Shown here: piece by piece, positions 12,201 through 23,532 of the stretch
Position numbering within the stretch: position 1 is the first letter of the stretch
Layout of the letters: each line of letters begins with the position of its first letter
Assembly (NCBI GenBank): GCA_020746105.1
Contig: CM036617.1
Coordinates: 142,704,518 to 142,768,517, forward strand
DNA: 64,000 nt
From: Trogon surrucura
Lineage: Eukaryota > Chordata > Aves > Trogoniformes > Trogonidae
Reading direction: 5' to 3'
Notes under the pieces: model-generated
What the model was told of the DNA's origin: nothing
Database searches by the model: none
The model's input: the letters and a program-made list of their open reading frames with translations, nothing else
Position numbers and translations under genes: made by a program

Positions 12201-13339
12201 ACAATAACTTTAAAATACTTTGTAAAAATGGGATTTTCCACTAATTGTACAGATGGTGATTTGCTAAAAATACACACAGAAATTACAGCAAAGTGGCACA
12301 AAAGGTAGTGAGAGTAAACACCAAAAATTCTTTTAGTCTAAGTCCCAAAAGAAAGGAACAAGAGACAGCAAAAAGCTCATGGATGTCAGTAAAAAAGAAA
12401 AAAAAAAAGAAAATCCTTTTATTATTCAAGCAGGCCTTTTAAAATGTCTTTATTTTTTCCTTTGAAATACCACCAATGACATATTTAAGTAAAATTTCCA
12501 CTCCCTCTCCAATAACTACTTAAAAACTACAGTGCTAAAAAAAGACAGGAAAACAAAATCAGGAAGGCACGCACATATGAAAATAAAACCAATCTAAAGA
12601 CCTCTGAATACATTTGAGGGTTTAACACCAGCAGAACAGTACGTCTTTCGAGGGCCTTCCAGTTCAGCTACAGTTAAGAAAAGTGATAGTGGTGTCAATC
12701 CCTCTGTACTGCTCTGGCTTTTGTGAGATGGGCCACAATAAAAATTCAAAGCACCTACACTTTCAATGTCTGCCTAGGTTCATCCATCTGTAAAAGTATC
12801 TTGCCCATGTCCCTTCTAACGCAAAAAAAACCCCAGTAAATCCAGGAGTTATTCTGTGTGCACTAAAGATTCTACCTCACATCCTCTAAGAAAGGAAAAC
12901 AATCATCTAAAGGAGACACCTTTTAGAAACAGCATCTACCAGGCTATTTTTTTTTCATGATAGCTGTTAAACTTTGTGCAGGGCCAGTCTGGGCTTGTCT
13001 GTGAATAATTAGCAGGTGAAAGGGCTAGTTTGTTGTGATGCTAATGTACAGCAATAGTGAGTTACATCACAAAAAATACCATTCTTAGTGTCCACGGTGC
13101 CTGTTATTTTTGCTATGCGGAATCTCTTTTGTAAAACAGCAGGTAGTGCCCCTTACTTGATTCTTTACAGTGTCAGGAAAAGTCTTATAAATGATAGGTT
13201 TAGAGCTGCATTTTACAACAACTCTGTTTGCCTTCCTCTCTAATGCACTACTTCCTGGCACTGGTAGAGCCCAGCATATTTTTAACAACTTTTTTCTCCT
13301 ACATCTTTTATAAATACATCTTACATCGGATGCACTCTT
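9260..13339. other. Unique non-coding DNA, no gene seen
   Basis: AT-rich, with open frames no longer than about 85 codons and no domain signature. The stretch holds one possible ancient repeat tail near 12.14-12.25 kb and otherwise nothing I can name. Confidence 0.6.
12143..12250 (+). repeat. Possible ancient LINE 3'-tail relic (L2/L3-like)
   Basis: The words 'ctggaagctccctggaacag' and 'gggctatctttgtg' parallel the common amniote LINE tail 'gtaagctccttgagggcaggg...gtctt'. The downstream part has decayed beyond recognition. The orientation agrees with the tail pattern read on the plus strand. This is a recollection-based match over a short length, so the call is tentative. Confidence 0.4.
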
Positions 13340-14425
13340 TGCTGGGTAAAAAACTGGTTGGATGACCAGGCCCAGAGAGTGGTGGTGAACGGTGCTTCAT
13401 CCAGTTGGTGTCCAGTGACCAGTGGTGCTCCCCAGGGATCAGTACTGCGCCCAGTCCTGTTCAACATCTTTATTGAAGACCTGGATGAGGGGATTGAGTC
13501 TACTCTCAGTAAATTCACAGATTAAACTAAATTGGGGGGTGTCAATCTGACAGAGGGTAGGAAGGCACTGCAGAGGGACTTGGACGGGCTGGGTCGATGA
13601 GCTGAGACCAATGGTGTGAAGTTCAACAAGGGTTCGACAAGACCAAGTGCAAGGTCCTACACCTGGGCCACAATAACCCCCTGCAGCACTACAGACTGGG
13701 AGAAGAGTGGCTGGAGAGTGACCCGGCAGAGAGGGACCTGGGAGTGCTGGTTGACAACAGGCTGAGCATGAGCCAGCCATGTGCCCAGGTGGCCTGGAAG
13801 GCCAATGGCACCCTGGCTTGTATCAGGAACAGTGTGGCCAGCAGGAGCAGGGATGTAATTCTGCCCCTGCGCTCAGCACTGGTGAGGCCTCACCTCGAGC
13901 CCTGTGTGCAGGTCTGGGCCCCTCACTGCAAGAAAGACACTGAGGGGCTGGAGCGGGTCCAGAGGAGAGCAACGAGGCTGGGGAAGGGACTAGAGGGAAA
14001 GTCCTATGAGGAGAGGCTGAGGGAGCTGGGGGTGTTTAGCCTGGAGGAGACTCAGGGGGGATCTCATCACTCTCTACAACTGCCTGAAGGGAGGCTGTAG
14101 TCAGGTGGGGGTCGGGCTCTTCTCCTGGGCAATTAGTGACAGGATGAGAGCTCGTGGCCTGAAACTGCATCAGGGGAGGTTTAGCTTGGATGTCAGGAAG
14201 CACTTCCTTATGGAGAGGGTGATCAGGCACTGTGATGCACTGCCCAGGGAAGTGGTGGAGTCACTGTCCCTGGAGGTGTTTAAGGAGAGACTGGATGTGG
14301 CACTTAGTGCCGTGGTCTGGCTGATGTGGTGGTGTTGGGTCACAGGCTGGACTTAATGATCTCAGAGGTCTTTTCCAGCCTCAACAATTCAGTGTTTCTG
14401 TGATTCTGTGTGTGATTCTGTGATC
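13340..14425 (+). mobile_element. CR1 LINE, 5'-truncated copy
   Basis: This is the best-preserved transposon in the window: about 1.09 kb from the 3' half of a CR1 non-LTR retrotransposon. It begins within the reverse-transcriptase coding region and runs through the short 3' UTR. The end carries the hallmark region around 'gatctcagaggtcttttcc' and then diverged copies of a TTCTGTGA-type octamer (about 14392-14425). CR1 copies spread by target-primed reverse transcription and are usually 5' truncated like this one. No poly-A tail or clear target-site duplication is visible, as expected for CR1. Its G+C content is clearly higher than the flanks. The exact subfamily cannot be given without a repeat library. 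Confidence 0.95.
13385..14356 (+). pseudogene. CR1 reverse-transcriptase C-terminal remnant, inactivated
   Basis: Translation shows the conserved CR1 words SGAPQGSVL...LFNIFI, then [62 protein letters not shown] and [20 protein letters not shown], in the expected order. These cover the palm end and thumb/C-terminal part of the polymerase. The gene is broken in several ways. The catalytic FADD box reads Phe-Thr-Asp-stop (stop at about 13523-13525). A second stop replaces the Trp that usually follows the DLDRLERW-like motif. Frameshifts are needed near 13640 and 14055. The endonuclease and the N-terminal polymerase are absent. It cannot encode an active enzyme. Confidence 0.93.
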
Positions 14426-14463
14426 TTCCTCCTTCTCCATGGCCCCTCTTCTGCAGGGATCCT

Positions 14464-14486
14464 CCATCCTTCTGGCTGAAGGATGG
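14464..14486. repeat. Perfect hairpin, 9-bp stem and 5-nt loop
   Basis: CCATCCTTC and its exact reverse complement GAAGGATGG are separated by five bases. It lies about 40 bases beyond the CR1 3' end and is not part of the usual CR1 tail. It is too short for a microRNA precursor; chance is a reasonable explanation. Confidence 0.85.
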
Positions 14487-16190
14487 TCACATTTGCTCAG
14501 AGCCTAGCAGTCCATTTTTGGAGGTCAGTTTGAGGGAGCCTGATGTGAAAGTCCAGCTACATGGGCTGAGCAAACTCAGTTCACTGGCCTCACATCTGTA
14601 GATGCAAGTTTCTTTAAAGAAACAAGGCTAGATTCACCAGTTTATATCAGTGCTAGTAACACGTTTTCCTATGGAGAAGGATTTTTAATTGAAAAAGTTT
14701 GGTTTGTTAAGATGGAGACAGTTTGCAGGAGTATGGTGTACTTCAGATAAACTTTTGAAAAATCCAGGTAGGGTTTTTGACCAGCTTATTTACCAGTCAA
14801 GGGTGCATGTCCACTGTTGCTCTCCTCCTGGTCAAATATGTTGCATCATTTGCTACCTCTATTCTTGGAAGTTGTTCTTAAATTTTCATTCAAGAAAAGC
14901 AATAATTCCTTCAAATAAAGTGATTTGCTTTTCCCTGATGCAAATTTGTCAGCACCATTCTAGTTTTTACCTGTTTGAAAGTGTCTTTGCATCAATGTTA
15001 ATGTGTTTGTGGTCTCATTTCACAATTTATCCTTGAAGCTTTCCAGCTTCAATTTTATTAAGAAGTTCTCTGTCCCCAGAATAACTTGTATTTCACTTTA
15101 GTATTTAGCAAAGGTGTAGATTCTTCTTAAACCTCCAGGATTCAGAATAACTGAAATTAAGATTAAGAATTGTTGCAACACTCTCATAGTATCTGTCCAC
15201 TGAGGACAATATTCTGAATTAATTGAGTCTCTTCACCTATGAAATCTTTCTTCTCACACAAGTTCAAGTATTTGAGTTAAGCTTTCACTTAGACCGACCC
15301 AAAGGTGATAGAGATTATTTGCCCTGACAGCTATAACTTACTTGATCTTATTTGGCAGAAGAGTGACCCATTTTAGCACTGCAAGTGGGCTGTAGAAACG
15401 GTATAAATTTCCAACCTCTGAAACAGTTTGAACAGAGCTCAGAGATGCCTATAGCACACACAGAAGGGGAAAATTACTGGTGTTTCTAGACTGTTTCTGT
15501 TCGTTTACTAAAGACATGATTTAAAACGTCAGGGAATTTGTCAGATTAAAATTTCACCTAAGTTAAATAATTACATGCAAGAGGAATACAAGAGAAAGAA
15601 TGTATATAAACAGACACGCTCAGCATCAGAGCTTGAAAGAATCCTCCACTGTGTTCACAAAAGCACACGCAGACAGAAAAACAAGCGCACGTGCAGACAT
15701 ACGTGCGTATGCACACACACACTTCTTCAGGCTCCAACTGTCACGCACATTTGTTTGAGTTTTTAAGGGTCTCGGAAAATGGTACAAAAGCAAATGAGAA
15801 TACAGTAAAGAGATTCACATTTTTCAGATATTATTTTCCTTAAAGTGATATATTCACTTTCTGAACCAACATGCTTTCCATCCCAAGGGCCTATTATGAG
15901 GGGGGAAAGGAAGAGGAGTGGAAAAAAAAAGTAGACAAAAGGCAGTAAAGATTCCAGTACTATTAACTTAATTTATAACTCAGTGATACTCAAAGTATGA
16001 TGTTCACACATATTTCTGTTCAAATCAGACCAAGAAAGAAACAGTAAATATGCTGGACTATGGATTATTTGTAAATTCTACTGTAAAGAGTGGTTGCATG
16101 TTTGTGTTTCTGATAAACTCCTCTGACGTAAAATAACTAGTGTTCCTGGAATACTTCAGTTTAGCAAAGAAGTTTCACTGCTGAGCACAG

Positions 16191-16249
16191 CTCTTTTTCT
16201 TCTCCTCTTTTTTTTTTTTTCTCTTCCCTTCCCCCTCTTTCTTTTTCAG
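16191..16249 (+). promoter_or_regulatory. Polypyrimidine run ending in AG (3' splice-site-like)
   Basis: Fifty-seven consecutive pyrimidines (16191-16247) end in TTTTTCAG at 16242-16249, the form of a strong vertebrate splice acceptor. The bases after it have early stops in all three frames, so it would not begin a long coding exon. A non-coding RNA exon, a cryptic site or a simple C/T-rich tract are all possible. Confidence 0.35.
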
Positions 16250-16284
16250 TCTGACGATAGGATAAAACCTCAGTGATTAGCTTC

Positions 16285-16296
16285 GTTGCCGGCAAC
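16285..16296. promoter_or_regulatory. Palindromic RFX X-box-like site
   Basis: GTTGCCGGCAAC is a perfect 12-base palindrome that fits the RFX-family X-box form GTNRCC-N(0-3)-RGYAAC with no spacer. RFX factors bind such sites in promoters and enhancers, notably those of ciliary and neural genes. The match to the motif form is exact; whether it is bound is unknown. Other motifs lie within 120 bases downstream. Confidence 0.5.
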
Positions 16297-16349
16297 AAGC
16301 CTGATTCTTTAATGTAGCTGGTCTGCTCCTTAGCTTTGTTTTCATTATT

Positions 16350-16357
16350 ATTTGCAT
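16350..16357 (-). promoter_or_regulatory. POU octamer motif
   Basis: ATTTGCAT is the exact reverse complement of the octamer ATGCAAAT bound by POU-domain factors. It overlaps CATTGTG, a SOX-like word, but the order differs from the classic SOX-octamer composite. It sits between the RFX-like palindrome and the TCF/LEF-like pair. Confidence 0.4.
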
Positions 16358-16389
16358 TGTGCAGCAGATGACTAAGAGATAGTCAAAAG

Positions 16390-16408
16390 ATCAAAGGTTT
16401 CCTTTGAT
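16390..16408. promoter_or_regulatory. Paired inverted TCF/LEF-like sites
   Basis: ATCAAAGG and its exact reverse complement CCTTTGAT are separated by TTT. Each half matches the core CTTTGAT/ATCAAAG bound by TCF/LEF factors, the nuclear effectors of Wnt signalling. HNF4-like and SOX factors recognise related sequences. An exact inverted pair with a 3-base spacer is unusual in random DNA. Confidence 0.45.
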
Positions 16409-16884
16409 GGTTTATATCACGGATCCCTGCTGTATTAAAAAGGATCTCAGGTCAGGACATTCTTGTTCACACGCAGATCTGAACAAGGGGCTGCACGGGG
16501 TGATCAAACTGGATGAAGGCTGAACACATCCATCAAAGGGCTGACCACATTGGCCCAAACAGAAGAGGAGGTTCTACCTCCATAACCATGACATTAACTA
16601 GTGACAGATGTCTCCCCGTGGCTGCTGCTTTGATGTGTCAGGACTAAGCAGAACCAGAGAACACAGAGAGTTTACACTTTCTACATAACTCTAGAACTGT
16701 TTTATAAAAAAAATAATATTATAATTCATAACAAGCAATTTCTAGTAACCAAGATTTTGTTCTTTATGGTAAAAGACAGATAAACCCTGCCAGACTCAAA
16801 CTCATGCCAATTACCAAGCCACTTGTGTGTCAAGTCACAGTATGTCTCTCTTATATGTTGCATTTAATCTTACAAGCAATAATA

Positions 16885-16920
16885 AAACAATAATAAAATA
16901 GTAAACAATAATAAAATAGT
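16885..16920 (+). repeat. Tandem duplication, 18-base unit x2
   Basis: The unit AAACAATAATAAAATAGT occurs twice back to back without a mismatch, with a partial copy just upstream. It is AT-rich and most likely a slippage or short-duplication product. Confidence 0.92.
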
Positions 16921-19900
16921 CATTGCAGCACCTCTGTCAAGTAAAGTACTATCATGCACAGAAGGCAGATGGAGATACTGAGACAAGAAAGAAAGCCTAA
17001 TCTACAGAAGGTGGGTGGGTGCAGCTTGTCTGCTTCCATTTTTAAAACTCCTGGCTGTAGGTTAAAATGATTTTGTGTGTCTCTCTGTGTTTGTGAGAGA
17101 GGATGACAACATTTTTATACCGTCTAGGATACATCAGGTGAAGATTGCTTTTGCACCACGTCTGTCAAAACTGCTGCACAAAGCATGACACTCGTTTAAT
17201 GAGTGCCGGTGCTCTGCTCTTGCTAGATGGCTCACCAGTGTGCAGAACAGAGTGGCCACCGCTCTCCTCCATCACCCATATGTCAAATACAGCAGCCTGC
17301 CATGATTCAGAAAGTGCTGCCCAGATGCATCTTGGTTGCAATTTCACAGAGTAAGGAAGAGATCATAACCTGAACAGTTTCAGGAGGGTAAAAGGCCAAG
17401 GAAACTGTGCAAAAGAGATCCTACTCCAGTGCTATGCCTGGTCAGCCCAAAGTAACATTTCCTCCAGCACATGACCTGCATGCTGCTGGGTTTCCCATCA
17501 CATCAATGAAGACACCACTTTCTCCTGCACTGAAGAGACATTCACTTGGAAGGGGTCCCCAAACAACCTACAATCATTTCTCAGGTAAAATAGACAAAAG
17601 CAACAACAAAACTTACTTATTATGCCAGGGAATTTTTGTTTATGTTAGGACTTTTGCCGGGGTAAGTGCTGTCAAAAATAACCTCATGCCTCCAAAGCAT
17701 ATTAATCTATCATTAAAAGCTTTAAGTGTGGACATGCCCTATATTTTACAGATCATCTCCAGCTGCCCTTACTTGCAACAACAGCACGGCTACACCTCAA
17801 AGGGTAAGACTCAGCTCTGAAAACACCAAGTGAAAAGAGGTTTCCAAGCTGAAGTATTGAAGCCACCTGCTTCATGTTAGTAAGGCTTCTCTCCCATAGC
17901 AGAGAGCTCATGGCACTCCCACAGTGCTTCCAAAAAGAAGTTAATTTTTCCTCACCTACCATCTCCATTACGATGCTTCAAATTTCACTTTGATATTTAG
18001 ACATTAAAAACTAAGCAAAATGAATCCCACTGTAATGCATGATGGGTTTTTGCTGTGCAGCCTATGTCAGACAGAGCTGGGATTTTAGAAAGAATCTTGG
18101 CTTGTGGTTTTGTACTCCTTCAACAGTTCTCACTTAGATCATTCTAAATTGGTCTCCTTATTAGACATCCAGTGATCTGATTTCACATTTCAAGTACTAT
18201 GCATCTGACAGCATCTTTGAGATGTCTTGTTCAATCGTGTTACATTCTGTGCCTTTAAAAAAACAACAACCCCTCCCTGACCCTCAATGTACTCAGCAGA
18301 TGCAAAACTAGAAGCAGCTGAAAATCAAAGAGGAATTAAATAGAAAGCCTGTTGCTGAGTAGCTTTGTAGGAGTATGTATAAGAAGGCATATGTTCTTAA
18401 AAATGTGAAAAGCAACCTTCTCCATCTGTCATCAGAGTCAGCTTCTCCAATTGGGGAATACCAAGCGGCAGAAACCACATGATCTGAGCGTGCTTATGAA
18501 GTAATGGAAAAATTCAATTCTTAATCTATAGACTGCTTAAGGGACCCTTTGTACTAATATCAATATTACCTGGCTTAGCCCCATAGTTACTTGACTTAAA
18601 TGCCAAAAAACTTGACAGGATTTCAGCCCAGGTTTTAGCTGTCCTCCGTTTCTCAGCTGAGAAATTACCTGACATCACATTTTTTTCTCTCTTCTCAGAA
18701 CATCAGATATCCAGTTCCAGGAACAGAGTTATTTCTCTGTCAGTTCTGGTGGAAAAGGAGAGAAGATTCTGTTTTGCTACTGGCAGATTTTTGCATGTAG
18801 TGCCTTGCTTTCCAGAATGATACTTTTTTTTTTTTTTTTTTCATGCCAGTTAGGAATCATATTTTGAAACACTTATTCACAGTGGTGAATGTTTATGTAA
18901 TAGTTTTGGTGGTGGTAACACTGATAGTTTTGAAGTGGAAACCCCCCATGATTCAGGCTTGAAGATGTGTTGTTTTAAAAGGAGGATTCCTTGTAGGTCT
19001 CCCTTTTGACTTTTCATCTAAAATGGAAGCATTTGCTTGATGAGTGACTCTACTAAAAATTTTTAGATTGATATTCTCTGTTTGCTGATGATGTATTATG
19101 AAAAGCAATATGGCTTGTAAGCAGTATTCTGGGACACAGTATTCTTGGGAGTTGCTTTTTTTTTGTTGAATGTAGGCGCCAGAGTTACACTGCTGCTTGC
19201 AGAGAGAATGCCTGGCAAAAACTTGAGGGCAAAAGCACATTTGTGTATGCACAGGCTATATCCCAGCCTGTCAGCAACTTGAAATAACATGCAAATAGGT
19301 GCCAGTACATCTATCATTCTGTTTATTGTCTTTACTCACTTTCATTTTGACTTCTCATACAATTCTGGCTCTAAGCAGTTGATAAACACCATTGGACTAC
19401 TGGATTTTGTTTCCCACCAACATCACATCTTTATCTTCTGGAAAGGTTGATGAAATACAAACAGTATAAGAAAAACTTTACTGGCAAGGACCTCTGTGTC
19501 TTGCTACACCAGAGCAATGTACTATGGTGGCTTTGTATCTGTTGCATAAAGTTTGTTTGAGTGACAGTCTGACAAATGGTCTTTTTAGCACTGAAACTTA
19601 AACAAGGAGTGGATTGAGTAAAATCACAACCTGGACTGACTCAAAATGACATATCAGGACCATTTTTCAGTGGTCAGTTTCCTGATGGTTGAATTAACTG
19701 CAGTTTTATCTTGCTCTGTATTAGCTGTTTTACCTCACTTTCACCAAATTGCTTTCTTATCGTCATAAACACTACTGAATTACTGTAAACTGCCAAAGTG
19801 GCAGAACTCTGCTGTATAGCCCACGGGTGCAATCACTGGATTTGCCTTTCTCAGTTGTCCGTTGTATTTGAAATCATCTCAAAAGAAACAAGCCAACAAA

Positions 19901-21599
19901 ACCGTATTTTTATCTTGAGCTGCACAAACTCTTATATATAGTAACCACACTATTTTCATATGCCTGGAAATGAATTTCATGCCCATATATGCCAGACAAA
20001 TACATGACAGAAAAATAGCTTTTTTCAATCTTTTGGCAGGTTTAGGTGGGTTATAAAACCAAAAGATGACATCCAGAGGAGACTGAAGAAAAGGTACTGA
20101 GACTTTGACATGGATGGGTTGGAGGACCTTGCCATTTCTTTCTTCTGAGGGTAAGAAATCTCACTGAGAAAAGGAGTGAGAGGGCATGATATACTATTCT
20201 TGAAGTTGGGGATGAACTACGTATCTTAATAATTTACTATTTCAATGGAAGTACAAAGCATTTAGTAAAGATTCACCAAAAGATTTCATTGCACTAACTT
20301 TGTGACCAGTACACATTAATTGGTTCTCTGATAATCACAGACCTGCATATCTAAACCCATTTGCTACTGCTATTACTGTAACACAGAAAATGATAGATGA
20401 GTCAAGACAGCCTGAAAAGTATGCTATATCTGAGTCTACTGCATGCTCCCAAGCCCATCAAAACCTTTCTTCTGAAAAACAACAGATCTTTCCAAATTGT
20501 GTCTTTCAAAGACGGAACAAGAATCATACAATGTAACTAGAAGACAAAACTCTTTGTGTTGATTGGAAGCTGCCAGATTTTAGGAAATAGCAGTTTGTGT
20601 GCCCAGCTTCAATTCATTTTGTCTTGGCTTCAGCTGGAATGCTGCTTCTGCCTCTTTCCCTTGTTGCAGAAGCTCAGAGCTTTTCCACGGGGAAAGATCA
20701 GTTTTGCTTCTGTCAATAATGCATTGGGACCTGGCAGGAATAGCTAAGCAGGTGCGTGTGGGTATGATTCATAAGCGGCTTACAAGAAGTGATCATTAAA
20801 TGTGTAATAATAGAACAGTGCTGGCAAAACAAGACAACTAGATCAGTCAAGGATACAGGATTTATAGATTAGTGCATTGTGGAACGTCCTTGAACTAGGC
20901 TTTCTAGGCTGGCTCTCCAACAATCTCATGTTTGTACTAGCAGTTCTGTCATATGGTGCCCATATTTTCCTGAAAATACGAAGTCACCATAAAACCTCCA
21001 GTAGTGAATGGGATAGGCTGTTCTACGCCCACCATCAGTGATCACTGTGACCAGAGAGAAAGTGGTTATTGAGGAACTGGGCTGCCTAGGCTGCTGATAT
21101 CTACTTGGCATACGACACTGGTGACAGCAAAGTCTTTTTCAACAGGTTTGTGAAGCATCAGCAAACCAAAGAATTGGAAAGAGATCTTTTTCTTCTGAAG
21201 GCCTTGTCCCCAGAGATAGCAGAGGGTGGGACTGTGGATCCTAGACAGATCATCTTCTTCTAACACTTCACAATCGCTCTTCCTGTGTATTTTCGAGCAG
21301 TACCTGGTTTTGTGCAACAGAAATTAAAATCCACCTGGTACGGATCAATAGACTGTTAGTAAAGCTGTGACCTCAGTAGACATGAATATGTATTCTCAGT
21401 AAAAGTTCCAGGTGTGTCTCTTTATACCAGTAAATATTGAAACTGTGCTTAAAAATAAGTCAAGGAACCTTTGTATAAGCACTCAATTTACCTTCTGTGC
21501 CTCAAGTTTGAAAGGTTTAATGTCTTTTGTGTAGACTGTTTCCTTTCTAAATATGAGGCTTTCTGGGCTGCCCCTCACACTTAGAGAGTTAAAATAAAT

Positions 21600-21618
21600 A
21601 AAAAAAAAAAAAAAAAAA
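21600..21618 (+). repeat. Poly(A) run
   Basis: About 19 adenines follow an AAATAAAT-rich lead-in. No processed-pseudogene body is recognisable on the 5' side, so a simple homopolymer is the likely explanation. Confidence 0.9.
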
Positions 21619-23499
21619 GGAAAAAAGCATGACCTAGCTAGCCAAGTGGCAACCGTGCCAGCACACTGAGGATGGTATCTTCGGAAAACTTCTCTGATGT
21701 TCTCAACAGCAGTCAACCATGTGGTGGAGGGCAAATCACCACAGACCCGCTTGAATTCATCCCCTTATGTAACATAACAGAAACTGGACTGGATGCAGAA
21801 CAAGGAAAAGCACTTGGGCCTTACTGTAGGTCATTTCTGATGCACATAACAAGATAAAAAAGTGATCATTGATAAGTGTGAAGGGTAGAAATAGTGGTGC
21901 CATACAATATTTAGACTCCAGTAAGGTGAAAGGAAATTTTTAATTATTTTTTTTTTTCTTTTCCCTTCTGGAAAGCTGCTTGCCTGACTGGTTTAGATAG
22001 GGATGAACATTAAAAACAATGATGAATAATCTATACCAGTTATTCTGTCTGACTGGAAGAGCCTGTGGTTGCATCCCAGCATCTGGGTGTGTGCTAGACA
22101 GTTGGGATTTATGTCAGCTGTCTGGTCTAGAGCTGCATCAGGATCACAGGCCACAAAATGTTGCCTGAAGTGTTTGGACTCAAGGCTCCCCATGGCAACA
22201 CAGATGGGGCTTCATGGGTTGTGGAGGGTGGTTCCAGGTATATCCAAAACAGAGATAGCATGTGAAAAACTATGTTGATTATTCGCAGAAAAACACACAG
22301 CTGGAAGGATCTTAAGGGTCTAAATGACTTCTATTGCAGTGGTTCAGCAAGTATTTTGTGATTCAAGAAAGGCCAAGAAAGTTGGATCAAGTAATGCCCA
22401 GTGCTGAGACACCAATCTTAGGTTTTGAGTAAAATTCTCCCCAGAATAAGGGGCCATCCTAATAATCATCATTTGAACATGTGCATCTCCCTCTAGACGC
22501 AGACTCACTAGAGCTTCTTTGAATGAGCCCAGGGTTATCAGGTTAATTCTCGTAAAAAAAGCTTTTGTTAAAGAAAAAGGAGAAAATCCTGCAGGATCTA
22601 AAAGGAAAGCTACCTTTAGGCCAGAAGTTCCAAGTATTAGAAATGCATATTTTCTCAGTTGTGCACTTGGGGCAGTCTCTAATTTAAGGACATCTTTGGC
22701 AGCCCTAGCTAACATATGAGAGTATGTCCATCCTTTGGATATGATAGCTGCACTTACTGGACAAGGATATAGTAATAACTCATCTCTTTGATACTGAAAA
22801 ATGTCTATATGCACTATTAGTTAAATTATTGTCCCATTTAACTGTTTCTTGATGGCTTCAGCATTTTGCACATGCTTCTTTAGCCTATGTATATCATATC
22901 TTGCTAGTTTTCAATGGGTTGGAAGTCACTTTCCTTTTCTTTTGATACCTGCACATTCAAAATCCAGAAAGTTTACTAACTCCTGCATTCTCTCAAGCCT
23001 CTGTGTAGACTCCTTTCATACTGCAAACACCAAGGGCAAACTCTCTTCTGATGTAGAAATAACAAGCCCTGGAAATGCACCACAAGTGATGAGGTGTGGC
23101 ACAAAACACTGGCAAGGCAGCCCAGCTTTTATCTATGTAACCTCTAGTCTGCTGAACAGAATGTGAATTTGATGGACGCTTGAAAAAAGACTCTGTGGCT
23201 TCTGAAGGATCTATCAGATACAGTGAAAGTCTCGTTGAAAGACAACATCTACTTTCCATGGGCTGGTTGCTGTTAAAACATCTGCTCTAAGGCATCTAAA
23301 ATTTATGTCCTCAGGGTAGTGCAATGTGATAGTGCACCAATAGTGTTTGCTGGTTTCTGCGTTATTTCAAGAGTATCTTTTAAAAATATATATGTCTTTA
23401 AATAGTTGTCTCAAAACCTGGTAAATACTAGAAGTGAAAAGTTTCCCTTCCATTTTGCATCTGTTAATCCACAGACTTCTATGATTTTGGAGCATACTT

Positions 23500-23532
23500 T
23501 TTTGAAGACAGTTCTTACAACTGTCTTCAGAA
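23500..23532. repeat. Hairpin with 14-bp stem and 5-nt loop
   Basis: GAAGACAGTT (23504-23513) and its perfect reverse complement AACTGTCTTC (23519-23528) flank the loop CTTAC. The stem extends outward by four more pairs if one G-U wobble is allowed. A further GACAGTT word follows at about 23534. The stem is shorter than a typical microRNA precursor, and no terminator function is expected in a vertebrate. It is probably a local inverted duplication. Confidence 0.85.

Noticed and set aside
13439..13780. 113-codon minus-strand open frame
   Set aside because: It is antisense to the CR1 polymerase remnant, which has clear plus-strand protein similarity.
15655..15722. CA-rich stretch with a GCACGTGC palindrome as an E-box element
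   Set aside because: The palindrome lies inside a degenerate CA/CG-alternating simple repeat, where such words arise readily.
17407..17820. 137-codon plus-strand open frame
   Set aside because: Amino-acid composition and order look random, with no motif or similarity I recognise.
20500..23500. Possible endogenous retrovirus on the minus strand
   Set aside because: No long terminal repeats, primer-binding site, polypurine tract or recognisable gag, pol or env motifs could be found by reading.
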